Assembly: GCF_014647895.1 (NCBI RefSeq)
Contig: NZ_BMQB01000002.1
Coordinates: forward strand, 248,001-312,000
Origin: Pilimelia anulata
GTDB taxonomy: Bacteria > Actinomycetota > Actinomycetes > Mycobacteriales > Micromonosporaceae
Reading direction: 5' to 3'
Length of the DNA: 64,000 nucleotides
A program made the position numbers and the translations under genes. Below the pieces are notes generated by a model. The model was not told where the DNA came from and did no database searches. It saw only the letters and a program-made list of their open reading frames with translations. Positions 17,795 through 27,139 of this stretch are shown one piece after another (positions within the stretch are counted from its first letter, which is position 1; each line of letters starts with the position of its first letter).

Positions 17795-20700
17795 GTGGGC
17801 ACTGAGACACGACGGGCGACCGGCCCCGGCCGGCGCCGCCGCGACTGGCGGCCGACCGGCGGTCGGCTGGCCCTGGGCGTCACGCTGCTGACCCTCGCCG
17901 CGGTCATCCTGGTCACCACCGACACCGTCCGCACCTCGGCGCCGGTCCCGGCGTTCGCCGCCGGTACGGCCGGCGAGTGCGCCACCGCCGGCACGAACAT
18001 GTGGGTGGCCAGCACCGACCCCCTGGCCAACGCCAACAGCCGGTACATCGAGGTGTCACTGGCCGGTGCCCCCACCGGTCGCTCCTGGACCGTCCCCACC
18101 CAGCTCGTCGGCCTGGTGCAGCAGCCGTTCAACGCGGACCTGGCCGCCGGCCCGACCGGCCAGCTCCACGCGATGTCGGCCAGCGGCAACCTGCGCACGA
18201 TCAACCCGGCCACCGGGGCGGCGGGGTCGGTGGTCACGCTGTCCCCGGCGCTGGGCCTGCTGGTGACCGCGACGGCGCTGAGCCGGGCGGCGACCGGCGA
18301 CCTGTACCTGGGCACGTCCGCCGGCGCGATCCTGCGGGTGAACGCCGCGACCGGCGCCGCCACCCAGATCGGCACCAACCCGGCCGCGCTGGTCGGCTGG
18401 GCCGACATCCTGACCATGCCGGACGACTCGCTGCTGGCGATCTCGAACGTCGGCCGGGTGGTGCGGTACACCGTCGGCGGCGGCGGGATGCTCAGCGCGG
18501 GCGACGACATCGGCGGCATCGTCGGCGCGGTCGGCACACTCGGCGGGGCGTCGTTCGTCGGCGGCGCGGTGCACGTGGCCACCGAGGCCGGCGCCATCTA
18601 CAAGCTGGACAGCCTGCCGGCCGCCGGCAACTCGGTGCTGACCTCGTACAACACCACGTTCGTCGCCGACGACAGCACGATCGCCGGCACCAACCTGCGC
18701 AACGTCACCGGCCTGGCGGCCGCCCAGGACTCGCTGGGCTGCCGGTGGGGCTTCAACGTCGCGCAGACCGCGGGCAGCGTGACCGGCCCGGCCGGCGACG
18801 GCCGGTACACCGTGAACTACACGGTCACCGTCACCAACAACGGCACCATCGCGGGCGCGTACGGGCCGCTGACCCACCGGCCGCGGTTCGACTACAACCT
18901 GGACCCGAAGTCGGCGTCGTGGACCGGGCAGGCCACCGGCTCGGGCTCGGGCAGCGGGCCGTACACGCTGGCCAACGGGCCGGCGACGCTGGCCGTCGGC
19001 GCCACACACACCTACCAGGTGGCGGTCGAGTACGCCTTCGAGGGCCCGGTCGCCAGCGCCTGCGGCGGCCCGAACACCGGCCTGTACGCCGTCGCCGCGC
19101 TGCCCGACGGCCAGGAGGCCGGCGCCGCCGGGGACAACGCCGCCTGTACCGCGCCGCCGGCGAAGGCGGCCGTACCGTGCTCGGCCGCGCCGAAGACGAT
19201 CTGGGTCACGGCGGTCAACCTGCTCAGCCTGAACACGGCGTACGAGCTGAACCCCGACGGCAGCCGCACCGGCCGGGAGCTGACCGTCGACCCGCTGGTC
19301 ACCGACGTCGCGGTATCGCCGGACGGCAACCGGCTGTACACGACCGTGGTCTCCGGCCAGGTCAAGGTGTACAGCACGATCACCGGCGCCCACCTCGGCA
19401 CGGTCACCACCACCGGGCTGCCGCCGCTGGACACGATCCAGTCGCTGTCGTACGGCCCCGGCAACCGGCTGCTGATGGGCGGCACGTCGGGCAACGCGTA
19501 CTCGGTGAACCTGCTCACCGGCGCCGCCACCAAGATCGGCGACACCCTGGAGCTGGGCGGCTGGTCCGGCGACTTCGTGATGCTGCCCGACGGCGCGCTG
19601 CTCGGCTTCACCGCCACCAACCGGGTCATCCGGTACGACATCGCCAACGACGGCAGCCTGACCAACGGCACCGACCTCGGCGGGGTCGTCGGCCCGCTGC
19701 TGATCAGCGGCACCGCGATGGTCAGCGGCCGGATCCACCTCACCGACGCGCTGGGCAACCTGTGGCGGCTGAACGAACTCCCCGACGCCGACGACGGCCC
19801 GCTCACCCTGCACACCAGCACCATCGAGCTGGCCGGGCTGCTCAACGGCTTCGTCGGCCCGTTCACCGGCGCGGCCAGCGCCCACGACGCGCTGGGCTGC
19901 GTGCCGTTCGCCGTCACCAAGACCGCCGGCGCGGTGCAGGGCCCGGACGGCACCGGCGAGTTCACCGCCACGTACACCGTTACCGTCCGCAACAACGACG
20001 CCGCGACGACGTACGGGCCGCTGACCGACACGCCGGTCTTCGCCCCGAACCTCGCCGTCACCGGCGCCACCTGGTCCGGCCGGGCCAGCGGCGTCGGGGC
20101 CGGCGACGGCCCGTTCACCCTGGCGCCCGCCGGCACGGCCATCGCCGCCGGGGCCACCCACACGTACACCGTCGAGGTCAGCTTCCGGTACACCAACGTC
20201 GTCCAGGCCACCGCCTGCACCGGCAACCCCGGCTCCGGCCTGTACAACCGCGCGGGCCTGCCGCGCAGCCAGCCGGAGAACCGCAGCGACAACTCCGCCT
20301 GCGCGGCCCCGCCCGCCCCGCCGCCGCCGCTGCCCGCGCTGAACGTCAGCAAGTCCGCCGGCACGCTCGTCGGGCCGGACAGCGCCGGCGACTACACCGC
20401 CAGCTACGACGTCACCGTCCGCAACGTCGGCTCGGCCACCGGCTCGTACGGGCCGCTGACCGACACCCTCGGCATCGACCCGAATCTCACCCCGACCGGG
20501 GTGGCCTGGTCCGGGCACCTGTCCGGCAGCGCGGCCGGCGGCGGGCCGTTCCAGCTCGCACCCGGCGGGCAGAGCATCGCCGCCGGCGACACCCACACGT
20601 ACACCGTGACGCTGACCTTCCGGTACACCGGCGGCTCGCCGACCGCCGCCTGCACCGGCGTGGGCACCGGCCTGCACAACGCGGCCACCCTGCCCGGCGG

Positions 20701-23700
20701 GCAGGAGATCGAGTCGCTGCTGGACAACGCCGCCTGCCTCGCCCCGCCGCCGCTGCCCGCCCCCGGCATCTCCGCCGCCACCAGCGCCGCGCTCAGCCTG
20801 GACGCCAACGCCGACGGCCGGGCCGGGGCGGGCGACCGGATCGTGTTCACCGTGGACGTCACCAACTCCGGCAACACCCCGGTCGGCAACGTCGCCGCCG
20901 CCGTCGCGCTGACCGCGCCGGCCGGCCCCGGCGTCGCGGTGAGCTGCCCGCAGAACGCGCTCGCCGCCGGGGCGTCGACCGCGTGCACCTCCGCGCCGTA
21001 CACCGTCACCCAGGCCGACGTGGACGCCGGCGGCGTCACCGGCACCGGCACGGCCACCGCCACCGGCCCGGCCGCGCTCCCGCTGTCCGCCGGCCCGTCC
21101 GCCGCCACCGTGCCCGCGCCGACCGCCACCGACCTGCTCACCGTCACCGCCAGCGGCGCGCTCACCGCCGACGCCGACGGCGACGGCCAGGCCGACGTCG
21201 GCGACTCCGTGACGTTCTCCTTCGACCTCACCAACGCCGGCAACCGGACGCTGACCAACCCCGGCGCCGGCGCGGTGCTCGCCGCGCCGGCCGGCCCGGC
21301 CGTGGTCGTCACCTGCCCGCCCGGCCCGCTGCCGCCGGGCGCGACCATCACCTGCACCGCCACCGCGTACGTCGTCACCCAGGCCGACGTGGACACCGGC
21401 ACGGTCAGCGCCACCGGTAGCGCCACCGCCACCGCGCCCGGCGGGCTGCCCGTCGTCTCGCCGCCCGCGCCGGCCGCCACCGTCGCGTTCGTTCTCGCCC
21501 CGGCCGCCGACGCGCTCACCGTCGACGTCGCCGCCACCCTCGACGTGGACGCCGACGGCGACGGCGCCCCGGACGCCGGCGACCGGCTCGCCGTCACGGT
21601 GACCGTGCACAACGACGGCAACCGGACGCTGGTCGACGTCGCCGCCAGCCTGCCCGGCGTGCCGCTGAGCTGCCCGCTGAACATCCTGCCGCCGGGCGGC
21701 AGCACGGTCTGCGTCGGCACGTACATCGTCGCCCAGGCCGACGTCGACGCCGGGACGATCACGCTGACCGGCTCGGCCACCGCCGAGACGCCCAGCGGCA
21801 CCCCGGTCGGCTCGCCCGGCGGCGACCCCGACGCCACCGTCACCGTCACCGTCGCGCTGGGCGTGCGCGCCGTCGCCGTCGTCGCCGCGGCGACGCTCAG
21901 CCACGACCCCGACGCCGACGGCCGGGCCGACCTCGGCGACCGGCTCACCTTCCGCTTCACCGCCACCAACACCGGCAACCTGACGCTGGGCAACCTCGCC
22001 GTCGCCGCCGCGCTCAGCGCGCCCGCCGGCCCGGCGGTCACCGTCACCTGCCCGCCCGGCACGCTGCCGCCCGGCGGCAGCGCGGTGTGCACCGCGACGG
22101 CGTACACCGTGACCCAGGCCGACCTGGACGCCGGCGCGGTCGTCGCCGCCGGTACGGCCACCGCCACCGGCCCCCTCGGCATCCCGGTCACCTCCGCGCC
22201 CGGCGACCCCGCCGCGACCGTCACCGTGCCCGTCGCCGACCCGGCCGGCGCGCTCACCGTCGCCGCCTCGGCCGCCCTGGACACCGACGCCGACGGCGAC
22301 GGCCGGGCCGACCCCGGCGACGTGGCGGTCTTCACGTTCACCGTCACCAACGGCGGCAACCGGACCCTGCTCGGCACCGCCGTGGACCTGGTGTTCACCG
22401 CGCCCGCCGCGCCGGACGCCGCCGTGGTCTGCCCGGTCGGCCCGCTGCCGCCCGGCGGGACCAGGGTGTGCACGTCCGCCCCGTACGTCGTCACCCAGGC
22501 CGACGCCGACGCCGGCGGGGTCACCGCCCGCGGCACCGCGACCGCCACCACGCCCGGCGGCGACCCGGTCGGCTCCGACCCCGCCGCCGCGGCCGCCCGG
22601 GTCACGATCACCGCGACCGCCGCCCTCACCGGGCTCACCGCCGCCGCGTCCGCGGCGCTGACCGGTGACGTCGACGGCGACGGCCGGGCCGACGTCGGCG
22701 ACACCGCCACCGTCACCGTCGTGCTCACCAACACCGGCAACCGGACCCTCACCGGCCCCGCCGCGGTGCTCGCCCTGACCCCGCCCGCCGGCCCGGCGGT
22801 CCTCGTCACCTGCCCGGCCGGGCCGCTCGCGCCCGGCGCGACCCGGACCTGCACCAGCGCGCCGTACACCGCCACCCAGGCCGATGTCGACGCCGGCGGC
22901 ATCCACGCCGTCGCCACCGCCACGGCCACCGCGCCCGGCGGCGGCGTCGTCGGCTCCGACCCGACCGACCCGGCCGCCCGGGTCAGCATCGCCACCGCGC
23001 TCGGCGTGCCCGCCCTCGCCGTCGTCGCGTCGGCGACCCTGACCACCGACGCCGACGGCGACGGGCAGGGCGACGCCGGCGACCGGGCGACGTTCGCCCT
23101 GCTCGTGACGAACAACGGCAACCAGACCGTCGCCAACCTCGCCGGCCAGCTCGCGCTCACCCCGCCGGCCGGGCCCGGCGTCGCCGTCACCTGCCCGGTG
23201 CCGGCGCTCGCCCCCGGCGCGTCGACCACGTGCACGTCCGCGCCGTACCCCATCACCGTGGCCGACATCGACGCCGGCGCCGTCGAGGCCACCGGTACCG
23301 CCACCGCCACCACCCCGGCCGGGGACCCGGTCGGCTCGCCGCCCGGCGACCCCGCCGCCCGGGTCGTCGTCACCGTCGCCGTACCGGCCAACGCGCTCGC
23401 CGTGGACCTGTCCGCCGGGCTGACCGCCGACGCCGACGGCGACGGGCAGGCCGACGTCGGCGACGCCCTCACCCTGAGCCTGGAGGTGACCAACGCCGGC
23501 AACCAGACCCTCACCGGGATCACCGGCGACGTCCAGCTCGCCGCCCCCGCCGGCCCGGACGCCGCCGTCACCTGCCCGCCCGGCCCGCTCGCGCCGGGGG
23601 ACACCCGGACCTGCACCGCCGCCCCGTACACCGTCACCGAGGCCGACGTGGACACCGGCTCGGTCAGCGCCACCGCCGTCGCCGCCGGCACCGCCCCCGG

Positions 23701-26700
23701 CGGCGCCCCGGTCGGCTCCCCGCCCGGCGACCCGGACGCGCACGTCACCGTGCCCACCGCGATCGCCGCGTCCGGCCTGGCGGTCGTCGTCACCGGCGCC
23801 GTGACCACCGACGCCGACGGCGACGGCCAGGCCGACGCCGGCGACCGGGTCACCTTCACCCTCACCGTCCGCAACAGCGGCAACCGGACCCTCACCGGCC
23901 CGGGCGCCGCCCTGTCCCTGCCCGGCCTGACCGTCACCTGCCCGCCCGGGCCGCTCGCGCCGGGTGCGACCCGCACCTGTACGTCCAGCGCGTTCACCAT
24001 CACCCAGGCGCACGTCGACGCCGGCCACCTCCAGGCCACCGCCACGGCCACCGCGGTCGACCCGGACGGCCAGCCGGTCGCGGCCCCGCCGACCCCGCTG
24101 CAGTACGCCACCGCGGCCCCCGCCGACGCCCTCGCCGTGGCCGCCGCGGCCACCCTGACCAGCGACCCCGACGGCGACGGCCGGGGCGACCCGGGCGACA
24201 CGGCCACGTTCACCCTGACCGTCACCAACGCCGGCAACCGGACGCTGACCGACCCGACCGCCGCGGTCGCCCTCGACCCGCCCGCCGGCCCGGCGGTCAC
24301 CGTCACCTGCCCGCTCGGCGCCCTCGCGCCCGGCGCGTCGCGGACCTGCACCTCCACCCCGTACACCGTCACCCAGGCCGACGTGGACGCCGGCGGCGTG
24401 GACGCCGTCGGCACCGCCACCGCCGACGGCCCGGGCGGCGCCCCGGTCACCTCGCCGCCGAACGACCCGGCGGCCCGGGTCCGGGTGCCGGCCACCGCGG
24501 CGGCGACCGCGCTGACCGTCGCGATCGGCCGGACCTTCGCCGCCGACCCCGACGGCGACAGCCGGGCCGACGTCGGCGACCGGATCCGGTTCACCGTGCA
24601 GCTCACCAACGCCGGCAACCGGACCCTGACCGCGCCCGCCGCGGCCGTCGCCCTCGCCGCGCCCGCCGGGCCGCCCGTCGCCGTCGCCTGCCCGGCCGGC
24701 GCGCTGGCCCCCGGCGCGTCGGTGACCTGCACCAGCGCCGCGTACACCGTGACCCGGGCCGACGCCGACGCCGGCGGCGTCACCGCCAGCGGCACCGGCA
24801 CCGGCACCGCGCCCGGCGGCGGCACCGTCGCCGGCGGCCCGGCCGGGCTCACCGTCCCGGCCGACCCGGCCGCGCCCGCGCTCGCCGTGGTCGCCGGGGG
24901 CGGCCTCACCGCCGACGCCGACGGCGACGGCGAGGCCGACGCGGGCGACCGGATCACCTTCACCGTCGTCGTCACCAACACCGGCAACCGGACGCTGTCC
25001 GCCGTGGACGCCGCGCTCGCCCTGACCGCCCCGGCCGCGCCCGCGCCGGGCGTCACCTGCCCGCCCGGCGCGCTCGCGCCCGGCGCGTCGGTGACCTGCA
25101 CCAGCGCCGCGTACACCGTCACCCAGGCCGACCTCGACGCCGGCGGCGTCCGGGCCCTCGCCACCGCCGGCGCGCTCGACCCCGGCGCCGGTCCGGTCGC
25201 CTCCGACCCCAACGACCCGGCCGCCCGGGTGACCGTCGCCGCGGCCGGCGCCGTCGCCGCGCTCGCGGTCGCCGCCACCGGCGCGGTCAGCACCGACCTC
25301 GACGGCGACGGCCAGGCCGACCTCGGCGACCGGATCACCTTCACCGTCACGGTCACCAACCCCGGCAACCGGACGCTGACCGGCCTGGTGGCGCAGTACA
25401 CCCTCGCCGCGCCCGCCGGCCCGGCGCTCACCCTGACCTGCCCGGCCACGACGGTCGCGCCGGGCCAGAGCCGGGCGTGCACCACCTCGTCGTACCTGAT
25501 CACCCAGGCCGACGTGGACGCCGGCGCGGTCAGCGGCACCGCCACCGCGACCGCGACCGCACCCGGCGGCGCCACCGTGACCGCCACCCCGGCCACCGCG
25601 ACCGTACCGACGGTGACCGCCGCGAACAGCCTGGTCGTCATCACCGTCGCCACCCTCGGCATCGACGCCGACGGCGACGGGCGGGCGGACGCCGGCGACC
25701 GGATCTCGTTCGGCCACCGGGTGCTCAACACCGGCAACCGGACGCTGACCGCGGTCACCGTCACCAACACCCTCGCCGCGCCCGCCGGCCCGCCGCTGAC
25801 CGTGACCTGCCCCGGCACCACGCTGGCGCCCGGTGCGGACATGACCTGCACCACGACCGCGCACATCGTCACCCAGGCCGACGTGGACGCCGGCGGCGTC
25901 ACCGCCACCGGCGTGGCCAGCGGCCGCGACCCGGACGGCCGGATCACCAGCTCCTCGCCGACCGACCCGGCCGCCACCGCCACCACCCCGGCCACCGCCC
26001 GGACGGCCGCGCTGACCCTGACCATGACCGGCGCGCTCACCACCGACGCGAACAACGACGGCGCGGGCGCGCTCGGCGACATCGTCACGTACACCTACGT
26101 CGTCACGAACACGGGCACGGTCACGCTGTCCGCGCTCGCGCTGGTCAACAGCACGAGCGTGACCCACCTGGTCTGCCCGACGTACACGCTGGCGCCGGGC
26201 GCCGCGGTCACCTGCACCGCCCGGCACCACGTCGACCAGGCCGACCTGGACGAGTCCGCGATCATCAACGTCGCCACCGCCCGGGCCACCGCCCCGGCCG
26301 GCTGCCCCGCCGCCCCCGGCCCGAGCCCGTCGCCGGCCGCCGCGGCCACCTGCACGGTGGTCTCCGGCGAGGACATCGAGACGCTGCCGGCCGCCGCGGT
26401 GGCCGACGCGCTGGCGCTGACCAAGGCCGGCTGGCTGGAGCAGGACACCGACGGCGACGGCATCGCCGACGTGGGCGACCAGTTGGAGTTCTCCTTCACG
26501 ATCACCAACGGCGGTAACCGGACGATCACCGACCTGGTCGTCACCGACGGCATGACCGGCGTCGGCGTCACCTGCCCGCAGACCACCGTGGCGCCGGGCG
26601 CCGAGGTCGTCTGTACCTCCGACCTGTACACGGTCCGGGTCAGCGACGCCGCCGCCGGTACGGTCCGCAACACCGCCACCGTCACCGGCCGCGACCCGGA

Positions 26701-27037
26701 CGGCCGGACGGTCGGCTCGCCCGCCAGCGACCCCGACGCCACCGTCGAGCTGCCGGTCGCCGGCGGCGGCCTCACCCCGCTGCCGACGGCCAGCCCGACC
26801 GCGAGCCCCGACAACGGCAACGGCAACGGCAACGGCAACAGCAACGGCAACGGCAGCGGGAACGGCAGCGGGAACGGGTCCGCGAACAGCGGCAACGGCG
26901 ACGAGGGCGGGTCCGGCGGACCGCTGGCCACCACCGGCCGGGCGGTGCTGCGGCTGCTGCTGTTCGCCCTCCTCGCGATGGCCGCGGGCCTGCTCCTGGT
27001 GCGGGCCGGACGACCGCGCGGGCGGCACGTACGCTGA
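17795..27037 (+). CDS. Giant LAXTG-anchored surface protein with 16 repeats
   Basis: 3080 residues. Order: basic N-terminus and signal peptide (RLALGVTLLTLAAVILVTT, likely cut near VPAFA); two beta-propeller-like domains (about residues 69-315 and 461-702, DUF6923-like, e.g. GDLYLGTSAGAILRVNAATG); three DUF11/DUF7507-type beta domains with TYGPLTDT (about 325-452, 707-839, 849-985); sixteen further about 125-residue repeats (about 991-2988); a Gly/Asn/Ser linker; and a C-terminal sorting signal LATTG (3044-3048), hydrophobic helix and RPRGRHVR tail. LAXTG is the class E sortase motif in actinobacteria, so wall anchoring is expected. Role as adhesin or scaffold is inference. GTG 17795 has GAGG at about -8. 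Confidence 0.9.
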   Translation: MGTETRRATGPGRRRRDWRPTGGRLALGVTLLTLAAVILVTTDTVRTSAPVPAFAAGTAGECATAGTNMWVASTDPLANANSRYIEVSLAGAPTGRSWTVPTQLVGLVQQPFNADLAAGPTGQLHAMSASGNLRTINPATGAAGSVVTLSPALGLLVTATALSRAATGDLYLGTSAGAILRVNAATGAATQIGTNPAALVGWADILTMPDDSLLAISNVGRVVRYTVGGGGMLSAGDDIGGIVGAVGTLGGASFVGGAVHVATEAGAIYKLDSLPAAGNSVLTSYNTTFVADDSTIAGTNLRNVTGLAAAQDSLGCRWGFNVAQTAGSVTGPAGDGRYTVNYTVTVTNNGTIAGAYGPLTHRPRFDYNLDPKSASWTGQATGSGSGSGPYTLANGPATLAVGATHTYQVAVEYAFEGPVASACGGPNTGLYAVAALPDGQEAGAAGDNAACTAPPAKAAVPCSAAPKTIWVTAVNLLSLNTAYELNPDGSRTGRELTVDPLVTDVAVSPDGNRLYTTVVSGQVKVYSTITGAHLGTVTTTGLPPLDTIQSLSYGPGNRLLMGGTSGNAYSVNLLTGAATKIGDTLELGGWSGDFVMLPDGALLGFTATNRVIRYDIANDGSLTNGTDLGGVVGPLLISGTAMVSGRIHLTDALGNLWRLNELPDADDGPLTLHTSTIELAGLLNGFVGPFTGAASAHDALGCVPFAVTKTAGAVQGPDGTGEFTATYTVTVRNNDAATTYGPLTDTPVFAPNLAVTGATWSGRASGVGAGDGPFTLAPAGTAIAAGATHTYTVEVSFRYTNVVQATACTGNPGSGLYNRAGLPRSQPENRSDNSACAAPPAPPPPLPALNVSKSAGTLVGPDSAGDYTASYDVTVRNVGSATGSYGPLTDTLGIDPNLTPTGVAWSGHLSGSAAGGGPFQLAPGGQSIAAGDTHTYTVTLTFRYTGGSPTAACTGVGTGLHNAATLPGGQEIESLLDNAACLAPPPLPAPGISAATSAALSLDANADGRAGAGDRIVFTVDVTNSGNTPVGNVAAAVALTAPAGPGVAVSCPQNALAAGASTACTSAPYTVTQADVDAGGVTGTGTATATGPAALPLSAGPSAATVPAPTATDLLTVTASGALTADADGDGQADVGDSVTFSFDLTNAGNRTLTNPGAGAVLAAPAGPAVVVTCPPGPLPPGATITCTATAYVVTQADVDTGTVSATGSATATAPGGLPVVSPPAPAATVAFVLAPAADALTVDVAATLDVDADGDGAPDAGDRLAVTVTVHNDGNRTLVDVAASLPGVPLSCPLNILPPGGSTVCVGTYIVAQADVDAGTITLTGSATAETPSGTPVGSPGGDPDATVTVTVALGVRAVAVVAAATLSHDPDADGRADLGDRLTFRFTATNTGNLTLGNLAVAAALSAPAGPAVTVTCPPGTLPPGGSAVCTATAYTVTQADLDAGAVVAAGTATATGPLGIPVTSAPGDPAATVTVPVADPAGALTVAASAALDTDADGDGRADPGDVAVFTFTVTNGGNRTLLGTAVDLVFTAPAAPDAAVVCPVGPLPPGGTRVCTSAPYVVTQADADAGGVTARGTATATTPGGDPVGSDPAAAAARVTITATAALTGLTAAASAALTGDVDGDGRADVGDTATVTVVLTNTGNRTLTGPAAVLALTPPAGPAVLVTCPAGPLAPGATRTCTSAPYTATQADVDAGGIHAVATATATAPGGGVVGSDPTDPAARVSIATALGVPALAVVASATLTTDADGDGQGDAGDRATFALLVTNNGNQTVANLAGQLALTPPAGPGVAVTCPVPALAPGASTTCTSAPYPITVADIDAGAVEATGTATATTPAGDPVGSPPGDPAARVVVTVAVPANALAVDLSAGLTADADGDGQADVGDALTLSLEVTNAGNQTLTGITGDVQLAAPAGPDAAVTCPPGPLAPGDTRTCTAAPYTVTEADVDTGSVSATAVAAGTAPGGAPVGSPPGDPDAHVTVPTAIAASGLAVVVTGAVTTDADGDGQADAGDRVTFTLTVRNSGNRTLTGPGAALSLPGLTVTCPPGPLAPGATRTCTSSAFTITQAHVDAGHLQATATATAVDPDGQPVAAPPTPLQYATAAPADALAVAAAATLTSDPDGDGRGDPGDTATFTLTVTNAGNRTLTDPTAAVALDPPAGPAVTVTCPLGALAPGASRTCTSTPYTVTQADVDAGGVDAVGTATADGPGGAPVTSPPNDPAARVRVPATAAATALTVAIGRTFAADPDGDSRADVGDRIRFTVQLTNAGNRTLTAPAAAVALAAPAGPPVAVACPAGALAPGASVTCTSAAYTVTRADADAGGVTASGTGTGTAPGGGTVAGGPAGLTVPADPAAPALAVVAGGGLTADADGDGEADAGDRITFTVVVTNTGNRTLSAVDAALALTAPAAPAPGVTCPPGALAPGASVTCTSAAYTVTQADLDAGGVRALATAGALDPGAGPVASDPNDPAARVTVAAAGAVAALAVAATGAVSTDLDGDGQADLGDRITFTVTVTNPGNRTLTGLVAQYTLAAPAGPALTLTCPATTVAPGQSRACTTSSYLITQADVDAGAVSGTATATATAPGGATVTATPATATVPTVTAANSLVVITVATLGIDADGDGRADAGDRISFGHRVLNTGNRTLTAVTVTNTLAAPAGPPLTVTCPGTTLAPGADMTCTTTAHIVTQADVDAGGVTATGVASGRDPDGRITSSSPTDPAATATTPATARTAALTLTMTGALTTDANNDGAGALGDIVTYTYVVTNTGTVTLSALALVNSTSVTHLVCPTYTLAPGAAVTCTARHHVDQADLDESAIINVATARATAPAGCPAAPGPSPSPAAAATCTVVSGEDIETLPAAAVADALALTKAGWLEQDTDGDGIADVGDQLEFSFTITNGGNRTITDLVVTDGMTGVGVTCPQTTVAPGAEVVCTSDLYTVRVSDAAAGTVRNTATVTGRDPDGRTVGSPASDPDATVELPVAGGGLTPLPTASPTASPDNGNGNGNGNSNGNGSGNGSGNGSANSGNGDEGGSGGPLATTGRAVLRLLLFALLAMAAGLLLVRAGRPRGRHVR
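20766..26757 (+). repeat. Sixteen in-frame tandem repeats of about 374 bp
   Basis: Each unit encodes a D-x-D-x-DG-x-x-D-x-GD loop (for example DADGDGQADVGD), a VTNAGNRTLT strand, a TCPPG...CT cysteine pair and a YTVTQADVDAGGV segment. The middle units are the most alike. Unit 1 (DANADGRAGAGD) and unit 15 (DANNDGAGALGD) have altered loops. Confidence 0.9.
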
Positions 27038-27088
27038 GCCCCGGGTCGGTAATCCGGCCGTGTCCGCCGGCCCCGGCATCCGGTTGGT

Positions 27089-27094
27089 TAGGGT
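27089..27094 (+). promoter_or_regulatory. Probable -10 element upstream of the KARI paralogue
   Basis: TAGGGT 45 nt before ATG 27140. A GAAAGAGGA ribosome-binding site precedes the ATG. Confidence 0.4.
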
Positions 27095-27139
27095 GCGCTT
27101 GTCGCCCGTCCGGGCGCGGCCCGCCGAGAAAGAGGACCC

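Noticed and set aside
20766..26757. CRISPR-like array
   Set aside because: Repeat period is about 374 bp, all in frame with a protein; no short repeats with unique spacers.
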